Assembly (NCBI GenBank): GCA_964576515.1
Contig: CAZNUW010000011.1
Location: 1-64,000, forward strand
DNA: 64,000 nucleotides
Direction: 5' to 3'
Source of the DNA: SHVO01 sp964576515
Lineage (GTDB): Bacteria > Pseudomonadota > Alphaproteobacteria > Rhodospirillales > Rhodospirillaceae
The translations under genes and the position numbers were made by a program. Positions 8,912-16,955 of this stretch are shown one piece after another. The first letter of the stretch is position 1. Each line of letters begins with the position of its first letter. The notes beneath the pieces are model-generated. The model searched no databases. It was not told the origin of the DNA and was given only the letters and a program-made list of their open reading frames with translations.

Positions 8912-9481
8912 ATGTACATCGCCGAATTTCCGGAAGCCGTTCCCCAAGAGCTGTGCGCCAAAATCATCGATTGTTTCGAGCGCGATTCCACCCGCAAACC
9001 GAGCCGCGTCATCGTCGAAGGCAAGGCCGAAGCCCATGAGTACCGGTCCGGAACACAGCTCGCCATCAGCCGCGCGGTTCCCGAATGGGAGGCCCTGTTC
9101 ATGGCGACGGTTCCGATTCTGCGCACGACGATGGAACAGTACATGGCTGAACACCGCGGATTGGCGGAGCTGGTGGAATCCGAAGGTCTCGACTGCACGC
9201 TACCGATGATCGAGCGCGTCGATCCCGGCCAGGGGTTCACATGGCATTACGACGCGACACGATCCGTCACCAATCGCGTCGTCGCGGGCCTTCTCTATCT
9301 CAAGACTGTTACCGAAGGCGGCGAGACGGAGTTTACCGACGGACGTAAGATAAAGCCGGAAGTCGGCAAAATCGCTCTCTTCCCACCGTATTGGACTCAC
9401 CTCCACCGGGGCGTCAGCCCAACACGAGAGATCAAATACGTGATGAGTTATTTTTGGGTCTATCCGGTAAAGCAGCCCTGA
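8912..9481 (+). CDS. 2OG-Fe(II) oxygenase (prolyl-4-hydroxylase-like fold)
   Basis: The 189-residue protein has the facial triad of iron- and 2-oxoglutarate-dependent oxygenases: H112 and D114 in WHYDATRS, and H165 in HLHRGVSP, followed by Arg 172 as the likely 2-oxoglutarate carboxylate contact. A GGETEF strand between them fits the 2OG-FeII_Oxy_3 family. There is no signal peptide, so it should act in the cytoplasm. It is distinct in sequence from the PiuC/YbiX-type enzyme at 48906-49586. The cytochrome c gene begins 1 bp after its stop, so the two are co-transcribed. Its substrate, whether protein or small molecule, is not visible. Confidence 0.88.
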   Translation: MYIAEFPEAVPQELCAKIIDCFERDSTRKPSRVIVEGKAEAHEYRSGTQLAISRAVPEWEALFMATVPILRTTMEQYMAEHRGLAELVESEGLDCTLPMIERVDPGQGFTWHYDATRSVTNRVVAGLLYLKTVTEGGETEFTDGRKIKPEVGKIALFPPYWTHLHRGVSPTREIKYVMSYFWVYPVKQP

Positions 9482-9482
9482 T

Positions 9483-9938
9483 ATGAAGCGAATTCTTTTT
9501 GCCGCCGCAGCGCTCGCGGCAACGAGCACGCACGCCGACGCCAATCAAGCGAGCTACCTCAAACATTGTTCGCTTTGCCATCAGGCTGACGCCCAAGGCA
9601 TTCCCGGCACATTTCCCCGTATTTGGGGCCGCGTCGCGGGCATCGCGGCGACGCCCGAAGGCGCAACATTCCTGGCGCAAGCCGTGATGTGGGGCATGTC
9701 CGGGACCATCACCGTCGACGACGTTCCGGTCACGGGCGTGATGCCGGGCGTTCCACATGTCTCCGACGAGGAGATCGCCGCCATCGTGGAATACCTCATC
9801 ACCGAGAACGGCACGCTTGAAAACACAAGCGTCTTCAGCGTTGAAACCGTGAAGGCCGTTCGCGCCGCGGGCCGTATCCCGCAAGCTGAGACCAACGCGC
9901 GCCGCCACGCGCTGGCGGAAAAAGGCGTCATCAAATAA
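9483..9938 (+). CDS. small periplasmic cytochrome c
   Basis: A 151-residue class I-type cytochrome c. Residues 1-20 are a signal peptide ending THADA; the heme motif is CSLCH (Cys 29, Cys 32, His 33), and Met 87 in GVMPG is the probable sixth ligand. About 40 residues follow the cytochrome core. It should shuttle electrons in the periplasm. It starts 1 bp after the 2OG oxygenase stop. It lies between that gene and the receptor array, and the DUF1592 heme lipoprotein across the intergenic region is a possible electron partner; that link is inference. Confidence 0.9.
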   Translation: MKRILFAAAALAATSTHADANQASYLKHCSLCHQADAQGIPGTFPRIWGRVAGIAATPEGATFLAQAVMWGMSGTITVDDVPVTGVMPGVPHVSDEEIAAIVEYLITENGTLENTSVFSVETVKAVRAAGRIPQAETNARRHALAEKGVIK

Positions 9939-9980
9939 ACCTCCCGCGAAGCGGCGGTCGGCGTTCCATTTTTACCGCAC

Positions 9981-10012
9981 AAAAAACGGGGCCGGTCTTT
10001 CGACCGGCCCCG
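9981..10012 (-). terminator. rho-independent terminator of TonB receptor gene 1
   Basis: Read on the minus strand, an 11-bp stem CGGGGCCGGTC / GACCGGCCCCG with a GAAA loop is followed by six T residues. It lies 40 bp after the receptor stop codon and also faces the convergent cytochrome c gene. Confidence 0.92.
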
Positions 10013-10051
10013 CTCCCCCTCCCCTACCTTCTCAAATCGCTACAACACCGA

Positions 10052-12937
10052 TCACATCCGGAAACGCACGCCCGCGAGGAACATGCGTCCGAGGCGGTCG
10101 TATTGGGTGTTCGACTGCCCCGCGTAGTATGTGCTGCCCACGGTGCCGCCAATGAACGGCGGCGCCGCGTTGAAGACGTTCTGGATGGTCAAGAACACTT
10201 CCGTCTCGTCGTTATCCGGCAGGAATTTGTACTTGATCGCGAAGTCCCAGACGTTGTCCGCGGCGATGCGATTGTTATCGATCGTGCGGTTGCCGGTGGG
10301 GCAACCGGAGGTGCACTCCGTGAAGGCGTTGTTATAGACGCCGCCCGCGATATGCCGCCACGTCAACGTAACCGAGATCGGATGCAGGTTATAGTTGGCG
10401 GACACATGCGACCTGAACTTCGGCGCCGTCAATCCCGCGAAACCGGAGCCGCCGAACCCGCCGACCACGCCCCGCCCGTCGACATCGCCGCGCTGGGTAT
10501 CGATCGAGCGAAGTTGCGTCACAAACGTCGCCAATCCGCGGATCGTCAGATCTCCGGCCAAGCTGTCGCTGACAATATCGAGCGGCAAGTTGTAGCTCGC
10601 CTCGACGTCGATACCCTTCTGAATCTGCTGCGCAATATTCTGCGGGCTCGTGATGACGGTGTTTATGACGCCGTTAACGCGAATGATATTGGAGCAGAGT
10701 TCCGGGTTTGTCGTATAGCACGCGTTGATGATGGATTGCGCATTCGGCACCTGTGTCGCGTTTCCGATGTCGATGCTGTAGTAGTCGGCGGACGCTTGGA
10801 AGCCGGGGATAAACTGCGGCGACAGCACAACCCCAAGCCCCGTCGTGTCGGCTTTCTCAGGCCCCAGAACGGGATTGCCCTGACTGAGGGCGAAGCCGCC
10901 CGTCGTCGTTGTACCATTGGTCGGATCGAAGAAGGTATTGCCCGACGCCGCCGTACCGCCGGCGAAGAGTTCGCCGAGATAGGGCGCCCGAATGTCGCGC
11001 GACCGCGTGCCGCGGAAACGGATGTCATCCGTAATTTGCCACGTCGCACCCACCTTCCAGGTCGTGACATAGCCGGACGTGCTGTAGTCGGTAGCACGCA
11101 CGGCGGCGTTGACCTCAAGAGATTTCGCCCAGGATTCATCCCGCGCCAGCGGCACAACCGTCTCAACGTAACCTTCTGTCACGCTGTAATGGCCAATGTT
11201 GTTCCGGTAGTTGCCGGTCAGGAAGTTTTGGGCTTCATCGTCCGGTGTATTGATGCTTCTGACGCGCTCGTAGCGATGCTCAATCCCGAGCGCGAGCGAC
11301 ACCGGTCCAGCCCACAACTCGAACGGTTCGCCGCTCACGTTGAAGGCGGCCGCATCCTGGCGCAACGAGTCATAACGGAAGCTGGTTCCGAACGAGTAGT
11401 CGATCGCACCCTGGGTGTTCACACCGATGCCGATCGGGTTGTACGGGATACAAGGATGCGTCGGGTCGGTAAGTTTGACGCGGCAGACGATCGAACCTCC
11501 CGGCCCTCTCACCGCGTCCCACGCAAGCGCGAGGTTCGGAACGATACCGACGCTGTCGGCGCGCGAGGAAAGACCCTGGCTGCTGATCTGGTAGTAAGCG
11601 TCCCACGTCCAATCCGTACCGGCGAATTCAATATTGCCGTTCAGACCTCCCGCAATGCGCCGCAAGGTACGCCGGTTGTTGGAATGAAAACGCGGCACGT
11701 CCCCGTTAGTGGAACCCAGGATAAATTGAGTCAGACCAAGAGTGTTCATCTGCTCTTGCACACTGGCCGGTATAAACGGGTTCCCGGACTGGATCCTGAC
11801 GTTGGCAAGCGTGCGGTTTGGGTTGGAGTTGGCGTTCGAGTGCGAACTCGCCCACTGCCACTCCGCCCAGGCGGTGATCGTGTCGGCGAGATCATAGCTG
11901 ACGCGCGCGAACGCAGCCTGCCGGGTCAGCTCCGGATCGATGTCGAGGCCGTTATCGATGCGCGAAATCTGCCAATCGCCGCCGACATGCGTATTGCTGC
12001 CAGTGACCATACCGTAATTGAACATCCCGAGGGGTTGGCCGCCGGGCCCGAAATAAATCCCCTTCAACGGACCCGAAGTGATGAGACCGCCCGGCGTACC
12101 GGTGCTCACGCCGACCTGCTTACGAACCAGGTAGAATGGCTGTCCATTGGTCGCCGTGTAGTTGGGATTGTTGACGACGGAACCGCCTTCGGCGTTCCAG
12201 GACCGATTGTTGCCTTGGATGCCCTGGTTATAGTGCGTTTCACCGAAAGCCATAATGTGGCCACGGCCGCCGGCGAATGGAGTCCCTACGGCAAGGTTGA
12301 TCAAATAGTTGCGGTCATCGCCATAGGTCGTCACGCCGCCTTCGACCAAGCCCTTAATGCCCGTAAACTCCTTGTCGGTGACGAAGTTCACAACGCCGCT
12401 GAGCGCGTCCGACCCATATGCCGCTGATGCGCCGCCGGTGACGACGTCAACGCGGTTGATCAAACCATGCGGCATCGAGTTGACATCGACGCCGGTGAAG
12501 TTGTTGCTGAGCGAGGCGTTGATCACCCGCTTTCCATCAAGCAGGACAAGCGTACGCTGTGAACCCATCCCGCGCAGATTGAGCAGGTTCACACCCGCGG
12601 CGCCCGAGGTCAGGTTCGCCGTCGCGGTGCGTCCCGAAACCGCGTTGCTGAAAACCGGCAACTGACGCACGGCGTCGGCGATATTCGTATTCGCCATCGC
12701 ATTCAGTTGATCCGCGCCAAGGACGGAGACCGGCGTCGGCGCTTCGTAGCCATCTCGGACGACGCGCGAACCCGTCACCACGATTTCGTCGATTGAGGCC
12801 GCGTTAGGCGCTTGCGCGGATTGCGTTTGCGCCTGAGCGTTTGTGGTGACGGCCAAACCGAGCGCGATGGCGCTCACCGTCGTTAGGCACGCCTTCGCAT
12901 GACGATCGCGCGACGTTGTTGTTTGGAAAGTTTGCAT
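10052..12937 (-). CDS. TonB-dependent outer-membrane receptor 1
   Basis: A 961-residue TBDR. The signal peptide ends NAQAQ (about residue 36), a TonB-box-like DEIVVTGSR motif comes at 50-58, the plug domain follows with the LNLRGMG..RTLVLLDGKR block, and the rest is beta barrel. An ECTSGCP cysteine pair near the C-terminus recurs in all five paralogues. It is the most diverged of the five and ends in RFRM rather than the RFQF of the others, so it lacks the terminal aromatic residue usual for barrel assembly. I chose the ATG at 12937 because it follows a GGGGGGAA ribosome-binding site and starts the signal peptide; an upstream ATG at 13003 does not. The transported substrate is unknown. Confidence 0.95.
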   Translation of the reverse strand: MQTFQTTTSRDRHAKACLTTVSAIALGLAVTTNAQAQTQSAQAPNAASIDEIVVTGSRVVRDGYEAPTPVSVLGADQLNAMANTNIADAVRQLPVFSNAVSGRTATANLTSGAAGVNLLNLRGMGSQRTLVLLDGKRVINASLSNNFTGVDVNSMPHGLINRVDVVTGGASAAYGSDALSGVVNFVTDKEFTGIKGLVEGGVTTYGDDRNYLINLAVGTPFAGGRGHIMAFGETHYNQGIQGNNRSWNAEGGSVVNNPNYTATNGQPFYLVRKQVGVSTGTPGGLITSGPLKGIYFGPGGQPLGMFNYGMVTGSNTHVGGDWQISRIDNGLDIDPELTRQAAFARVSYDLADTITAWAEWQWASSHSNANSNPNRTLANVRIQSGNPFIPASVQEQMNTLGLTQFILGSTNGDVPRFHSNNRRTLRRIAGGLNGNIEFAGTDWTWDAYYQISSQGLSSRADSVGIVPNLALAWDAVRGPGGSIVCRVKLTDPTHPCIPYNPIGIGVNTQGAIDYSFGTSFRYDSLRQDAAAFNVSGEPFELWAGPVSLALGIEHRYERVRSINTPDDEAQNFLTGNYRNNIGHYSVTEGYVETVVPLARDESWAKSLEVNAAVRATDYSTSGYVTTWKVGATWQITDDIRFRGTRSRDIRAPYLGELFAGGTAASGNTFFDPTNGTTTTGGFALSQGNPVLGPEKADTTGLGVVLSPQFIPGFQASADYYSIDIGNATQVPNAQSIINACYTTNPELCSNIIRVNGVINTVITSPQNIAQQIQKGIDVEASYNLPLDIVSDSLAGDLTIRGLATFVTQLRSIDTQRGDVDGRGVVGGFGGSGFAGLTAPKFRSHVSANYNLHPISVTLTWRHIAGGVYNNAFTECTSGCPTGNRTIDNNRIAADNVWDFAIKYKFLPDNDETEVFLTIQNVFNAAPPFIGGTVGSTYYAGQSNTQYDRLGRMFLAGVRFRM

Positions 12938-13062
12938 CAAAGTTCCCCCCAATAAAGTGCGGCGATCATCGCCGACACGATTGCACGTGACCCCAGAGAT
13001 CAAGGTCAGTGAACTGAGTCAGGACTCTGAATCGCGATGGGAGATTTCTGCTTCCTTGTGCC

Positions 13063-13084
13063 GCGCACGCCTTCCCGCATGCGC
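13063..13084 (-). promoter_or_regulatory. leader hairpin with GGGAAG loop, TonB receptor gene 1
   Basis: Read on the transcribed strand: GCGCATGC-GGGAAG-GCGTGCGC, an 8-bp stem with one G-U pair. It ends 37 bp before the presumed -10 box and starts 126 nt upstream of the start codon, so it should form near the 5' end of the mRNA. The identical loop on different stems recurs at 16527-16550 and 19991-20016. Confidence 0.65.
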
Positions 13085-13120
13085 AACTCCCCCACGGCGT
13101 TCAGAACGCCTGACCCGCAC

Positions 13121-13149
13121 ATACTGGGCAGGCGGTAACAGCGTGTAAA
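13121..13149 (-). promoter_or_regulatory. promoter of TonB receptor gene 1
   Basis: On the minus strand TTTACA (complement of 13144-13149) lies 17 bp upstream of a weak -10 CAGTAT (13121-13126). The -35 context GATTTTACA is shared with receptor genes 2 and 3, which have a better -10 at the same spacing; that conservation supports the call here. Confidence 0.5.
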
Positions 13150-13373
13150 ATCTGTTTGCTGCGGGAGATTATCTTTCTGGCCGGATGTCGCCGCCCAGCC
13201 ACGTCAGGAAAAACCGTAAGGGAAATAACGTAAGGGAAACTCTACATCGAGAGCACGCAATGTCCTGATAGTGGACAAACGTCGCATGAATCGCACGCAT
13301 ACGATCACGACGCGCACACTATATATATGTGTGCGGATACGTCGGCAAAAATAATCGGACTCGAAATCTTTCA

Positions 13374-13414
13374 TAAAGAAAAAGAGCGAAGCCGATGTGA
13401 TCAGCCTCGCCCTT
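13374..13414 (-). terminator. rho-independent terminator of TonB receptor gene 2
   Basis: On the minus strand a 15-bp stem with a CAC loop pairs fully if three G-U pairs are allowed, followed by TTTCTTTAT. The G-U pairs work only on this strand, which fixes its direction. A perfect 13-bp inverted repeat at 13425-13452 lies between it and the stop codon. Confidence 0.85.
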
Positions 13415-13467
13415 CATCTCTATCCGTCTCGAGGCGCAAGCGCCTCGAGACGCATCTCATCGTACGC

Positions 13468-16404
13468 TTAGAACTGGAAGCGCACGCCCGCGCGATACTG
13501 GCGGCCGAGCACGTCGTAGTCCTTGTTGCCCATGCCGTTATAGTGCGTGGCGCCAACCGAGCCGCCGATGATCGGCGGCGGCGCATTGGTGACGTTCTCG
13601 ATGGTGAGGAACGTCTCGACGTTCTGCTCTTCCCACGGACGGTAGGTGAAAGCGAGATCGAGAGTCGTCATGCTCGAGATATTGTTGTCGGACGCCAGCA
13701 CCGTCGGCGCGAACGCCGTCGAAACCGGGCAGCCCGTGGTGCACTCGATGAAGTCCGGGCTGTACTTGCCCTTTCCGGTGTAGCGCACCGTCGCGCGGAC
13801 ACTGACCGGCTCGCCTTCATAGGCGACCGACAGTGTGCCGCGCAGCTTCGGCGAGTCCAAACCCGTGAAGAGATCCACGCCACCGAAACCGCCGACCACG
13901 CCGTTACCGTTGATGACGAGGCCGTTGGTGTCTTCGGTCGTCAAGGTCAGCACGCGGGTCGCCAGCGCGCGGATCGAGATGTTGCCGTCCCAATCTTCGT
14001 TGAAGTCCGCGAGCGCGAAGCGATAGCTGGCTTCGAAGTCCAGACCCGCGGCTTTCTGACCGACCAGGTTTTCCGGACGGGTCACGACCGTGTGGATCAG
14101 GCCGGTGTTCGGATCGCGCTGGATGTTCGGGCACAGCACCGTCTGACCGGCGAAGCAAAGATCAACGACCGTCTGCGCTTGCGGAGCACGGACAGCGCCC
14201 TTGATGTCGATGTTGTAGTAGTCGACCGAGAAGGCGAAGCCGTCCAGGAACGTCGGTGTGAGCACCGCGCCGACACCGATCGTGTCCGCTTTTTCCGGCA
14301 ACAGGCTCGGGTTGCCGCTGGTGAGGCGGAACGACGCCGGGATGTTCACATTCAGGAACGGATCGAACAGCGGGTTACCCGAATTCGCCTGACCGCCGGC
14401 GAACAGTTCGCCGAGGCTGGGCGCCCGGATATCGCGCGAGATGGTGGTGCGGAAGCGCAGATCGTCGACAACCTGCCAGGTCGAACCCACCTTCCACGTC
14501 GTGACGTAGCCCGAGGTCGAGTAGCTGGTGGCGCGCACGGCGCCGTTGAGTTCCAACGAACGAGCCCACGATTCATCACGCGCGAGCGGAATAACGGTTT
14601 CGACGAAACCTTCCGTCACGTTGTAAGCGCCGGTCGTCCGCTTGTAGTTCCCCGCGAAGTACGAGGTGATCGCATCCGCGGCGGTCACGATGCCGTCGAC
14701 GCTTTCCTTACGGTGTTCCACACCGAGGGCCAGCGACACAGGGCCGGCCCACAGCTCAAACGGCTCGCCGCTCACGCTGCCGGCGATGACCTTCTGACGC
14801 AGCGACTCATAACGGTAGGAGGTGCCGGTCACATAACCGATCACCTTCGAATCGTTTACGCCGATCCCGAACGGGTTATAGGCGACGCAGTTCGCATCGT
14901 TATTTGCCGGGTTGGCATCGGCATTGACGCGGCAGGTCGGGGCGCCGTTGAACATCACGGAGTCCAAGGCCCGCAGGTAGTTGGCTGTGTGCCCGTTGCT
15001 GCGCGTGCGCGGCGACAAGCCCGTCATGCTCGACTGGTAGTACGCGTTATAGGTCCAGTCCGAACCGAACGCCGGTACGGAACCGTCGATGCCGACCGAC
15101 CAGGTGCGCAGCGTACGGCGGTTGTCCGAACGGAAGCGCGGCATGTCGGCGTTGGTCGAGCCCATGTTGAACTGCGTCAGACCGTTCGCGTCCATGGTGG
15201 CGGCGATCGACGCTGGCAGGAAGGCGTTGTCGCGACGGATGACGTTATTGCCGAGACGGCGGTTCGGGTTGGAATTGTTGACCGCGTGCGCGTTCGCCCA
15301 CTGGACGTCGGCATAGACGGTCGCCGTATCGGTCACATCGTAGCTGGTCCGCAGGTAAGACACATAACGGTCGACGCGGGTGGACATGTCCAGGCCGTTA
15401 TCGATGCGCGAGTATTCCCAGTCGCCGCCGAGCGAGATGTTGTTGGTCTGGACGGGGCTGAAGGTGCCGAAGCGGTAGCCGCTCAGCACGGTCCCGCCCG
15501 GACCGAAGTAAATGCCGCGCAGGATATTGCCGGCGCCGGACGCCGTGATCACACCGCCCGGCGTGGCGGCGGACAGGCCGAAGTTGCGGCCAACCATATA
15601 CTGCGGAACCGTCGGATTGGTGGTCGGGTGCCACGCTGGGTTCACCATGAACGCTGCGTTGCTTTCGTTCCACGGACGCGGCGTGCCGGAGATCCCGTCG
15701 TTGTGGCCGACTTCGCCCGCGAGCAGCAAGTGACCGCGACCGCCGGCGAACGGCATGCCGAAGGTGAGCGCGGCGTTGTAGTTCTTATCGTCGCGGTACT
15801 TGGTCATACCGCCCTGCACTTCACCCTTGATGCCGGTGAATTCGCGATCGATGACGAAGTTGACGACGCCCGTGAGCGCGTCCGAGCCGTAGGCGGCCGA
15901 GGCGCCGCCCGTCACGACGTCCACGCGTTGGACCAGCGAGCTCGGGAACGAGTTGATGTCCGGGGCCGAGTTGTCGGCGGTCAGCGACGAGTTGATGACG
16001 CGGCGGCCGTCGAGCAGGATCAACGTACGATTGGTGCCGATCCCGCGCAGGTTCAATTGGTTCACGCCCGCGGCGCCCGACGACAGGTTCGCGGTCGAGT
16101 TACGCGGCGTCACGCTGTTCGAGAAGGCCGGCAGCGCGCTGACGGCATCGGCGATGTTGTTCGTCGACATCGCGTTGAGTTCGTCGGCGCTCATCACCGA
16201 CACGGGCGTCGGCGCTTCGTAGCCGTCGCGCACGACGCGCGAACCGGTGACCACGATTTCATCGACGGCGGCGGCCGGCTCTTGCGCGGCCTGTTGCGCC
16301 TGGGCGCCGGTCGCGACCGCCATGCCGAGCGCAAATGCGCTCACGGTGGTCAGACACGCCTTGGCATGACGGCGACGCAAAGTAGTAGCTTGAAAAGCAA
16401 GCAT
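13468..16404 (-). CDS. TonB-dependent outer-membrane receptor 2
   Basis: A 978-residue receptor, closest to receptor 3. It has a signal peptide ending GAQAQ, then DEIVVTGSRVVRDGYEAPTP at about residues 47-66, the plug, and a barrel ending in the canonical aromatic RFQF. A CTTGCP cysteine pair sits before the last strands. The shared N-terminus with receptor 3 (QQAAQEPAAAVDEIVV) and long identical stretches in plug and barrel point to a recent tandem duplication. The start at 16404 is set by a GGGGGGAAA ribosome-binding site and by starting directly at the signal peptide. It has its own promoter and terminator. Differences from receptor 3 concentrate in the probable surface loops and the cysteine-pair loop, as expected if ligands differ. 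Confidence 0.96.
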   Translation of the reverse strand: MLAFQATTLRRRHAKACLTTVSAFALGMAVATGAQAQQAAQEPAAAVDEIVVTGSRVVRDGYEAPTPVSVMSADELNAMSTNNIADAVSALPAFSNSVTPRNSTANLSSGAAGVNQLNLRGIGTNRTLILLDGRRVINSSLTADNSAPDINSFPSSLVQRVDVVTGGASAAYGSDALTGVVNFVIDREFTGIKGEVQGGMTKYRDDKNYNAALTFGMPFAGGRGHLLLAGEVGHNDGISGTPRPWNESNAAFMVNPAWHPTTNPTVPQYMVGRNFGLSAATPGGVITASGAGNILRGIYFGPGGTVLSGYRFGTFSPVQTNNISLGGDWEYSRIDNGLDMSTRVDRYVSYLRTSYDVTDTATVYADVQWANAHAVNNSNPNRRLGNNVIRRDNAFLPASIAATMDANGLTQFNMGSTNADMPRFRSDNRRTLRTWSVGIDGSVPAFGSDWTYNAYYQSSMTGLSPRTRSNGHTANYLRALDSVMFNGAPTCRVNADANPANNDANCVAYNPFGIGVNDSKVIGYVTGTSYRYESLRQKVIAGSVSGEPFELWAGPVSLALGVEHRKESVDGIVTAADAITSYFAGNYKRTTGAYNVTEGFVETVIPLARDESWARSLELNGAVRATSYSTSGYVTTWKVGSTWQVVDDLRFRTTISRDIRAPSLGELFAGGQANSGNPLFDPFLNVNIPASFRLTSGNPSLLPEKADTIGVGAVLTPTFLDGFAFSVDYYNIDIKGAVRAPQAQTVVDLCFAGQTVLCPNIQRDPNTGLIHTVVTRPENLVGQKAAGLDFEASYRFALADFNEDWDGNISIRALATRVLTLTTEDTNGLVINGNGVVGGFGGVDLFTGLDSPKLRGTLSVAYEGEPVSVRATVRYTGKGKYSPDFIECTTGCPVSTAFAPTVLASDNNISSMTTLDLAFTYRPWEEQNVETFLTIENVTNAPPPIIGGSVGATHYNGMGNKDYDVLGRQYRAGVRFQF

Positions 16405-16526
16405 AAGGTTTCCCCCCAATTGGTGCCGGCGACCGGCCGGCACGACTGCACATGAACCAAGAGAACGAGGTTACGAACTGAGTCAGGGAGCCTGAAATGC
16501 AACAGCAGGTGACGCCTTTTGTGCGG

Positions 16527-16550
16527 TGCACATGCCTTCCCGCATGTGCA
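16527..16550 (-). promoter_or_regulatory. leader hairpin with GGGAAG loop, TonB receptor gene 2
   Basis: Transcribed strand: TGCACATGC-GGGAAG-GCATGTGCA, a perfect 9-bp stem. It ends 39 bp before the -10 box and starts 123 nt upstream of the start codon, nearly the same place as in leader 1, with a different stem and the same loop. Confidence 0.7.
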
Positions 16551-16588
16551 ACCTCCATCCCATGGCGATCAGGGACTCCCTACCCCCA

Positions 16589-16617
16589 CATATATTCAGG
16601 CACCTGGGGGATGTAAA
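16589..16617 (-). promoter_or_regulatory. promoter of TonB receptor gene 2
   Basis: On the minus strand TTTACA (16612-16617) and TATATG (16589-16594) are separated by exactly 17 bp. A CCCCCA/TGGGGG inverted repeat (16583-16588 with 16605-16610) spans the -10 and spacer and could be a protein-binding site. The same boxes and spacing occur before receptor gene 3. Confidence 0.65.
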
Positions 16618-16854
16618 ATCCCTTTGTATCTAGGGCTTATCTTTCCGTTCGGCCGTCACCATTCGGCAACATCAGCGGAAGTTTGCCGCCCTCCAACCGG
16701 TGCTCGGCAATAAGCCGCCGAGTTGCGTTGCACAATATTGAACACCGCAACCGTCGATTTTGTATGGAATAGGCGACGCTTAAACGATTGGCGCATCGCA
16801 TTCCGAGATCTTCAGCCCCAAGCCGGAAAGTTTCTCGGACTCGAAATCTTTTAG

Positions 16855-16897
16855 GAAAGAAAAGGGGCGAGACCAATCAACCATTAGTCTCACCCCT
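16855..16897 (-). terminator. rho-independent terminator of TonB receptor gene 3
   Basis: On the minus strand the arms GGGGTGAGAC and GTCTCGCCCC (one G-U pair) close a 13-nt loop and are followed by TTTTCTTTC. A second stem, CCCGTGG...CCACGGG (16908-16941), lies between it and the stop codon. Confidence 0.85.
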
Positions 16898-16955
16898 CTC
16901 CATTTTTCCCGTGGAACGGAGCAATCGCTCCGCGCCACGGGTTTATATCGGACGC

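Larger units (their letters stand above)
12938..13467. other. intergenic region and leader of TonB receptor gene 1
   Basis: The region holds the G-rich ribosome-binding site (12943-12950), a start-proximal hairpin GGCGA-TCA-TCGCC (12961-12973), the GGGAAG-loop hairpin (13063-13084), a promoter (13121-13149) and the terminator of receptor gene 2 (13374-13414). Between terminator and upstream stop lies a perfect 13-bp inverted repeat CGTCTCGAGGCGC (13425-13452). The 13150-13370 part shows nothing I can name. Confidence 0.7.
16405..16955. other. intergenic region and leader of TonB receptor gene 2
   Basis: Starting from the receptor 2 start codon it holds a G6 ribosome-binding site (16409-16417), a start-proximal hairpin TGCCGG...CCGGCA (16424-16442), a GAACTGAGTCAGG block shared with leader 1, the GGGAAG-loop hairpin (16527-16550), the promoter (16589-16617), about 230 bp in which I see nothing, and the terminator of receptor gene 3. 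Confidence 0.7.

Noticed and set aside
8751..9209. Plus-strand open frame upstream of and overlapping the 2OG oxygenase gene
   Set aside because: It runs through the stem-loop at 8838-8882 and out of frame into the oxygenase, which has the clear catalytic residues. No ribosome-binding site is seen.
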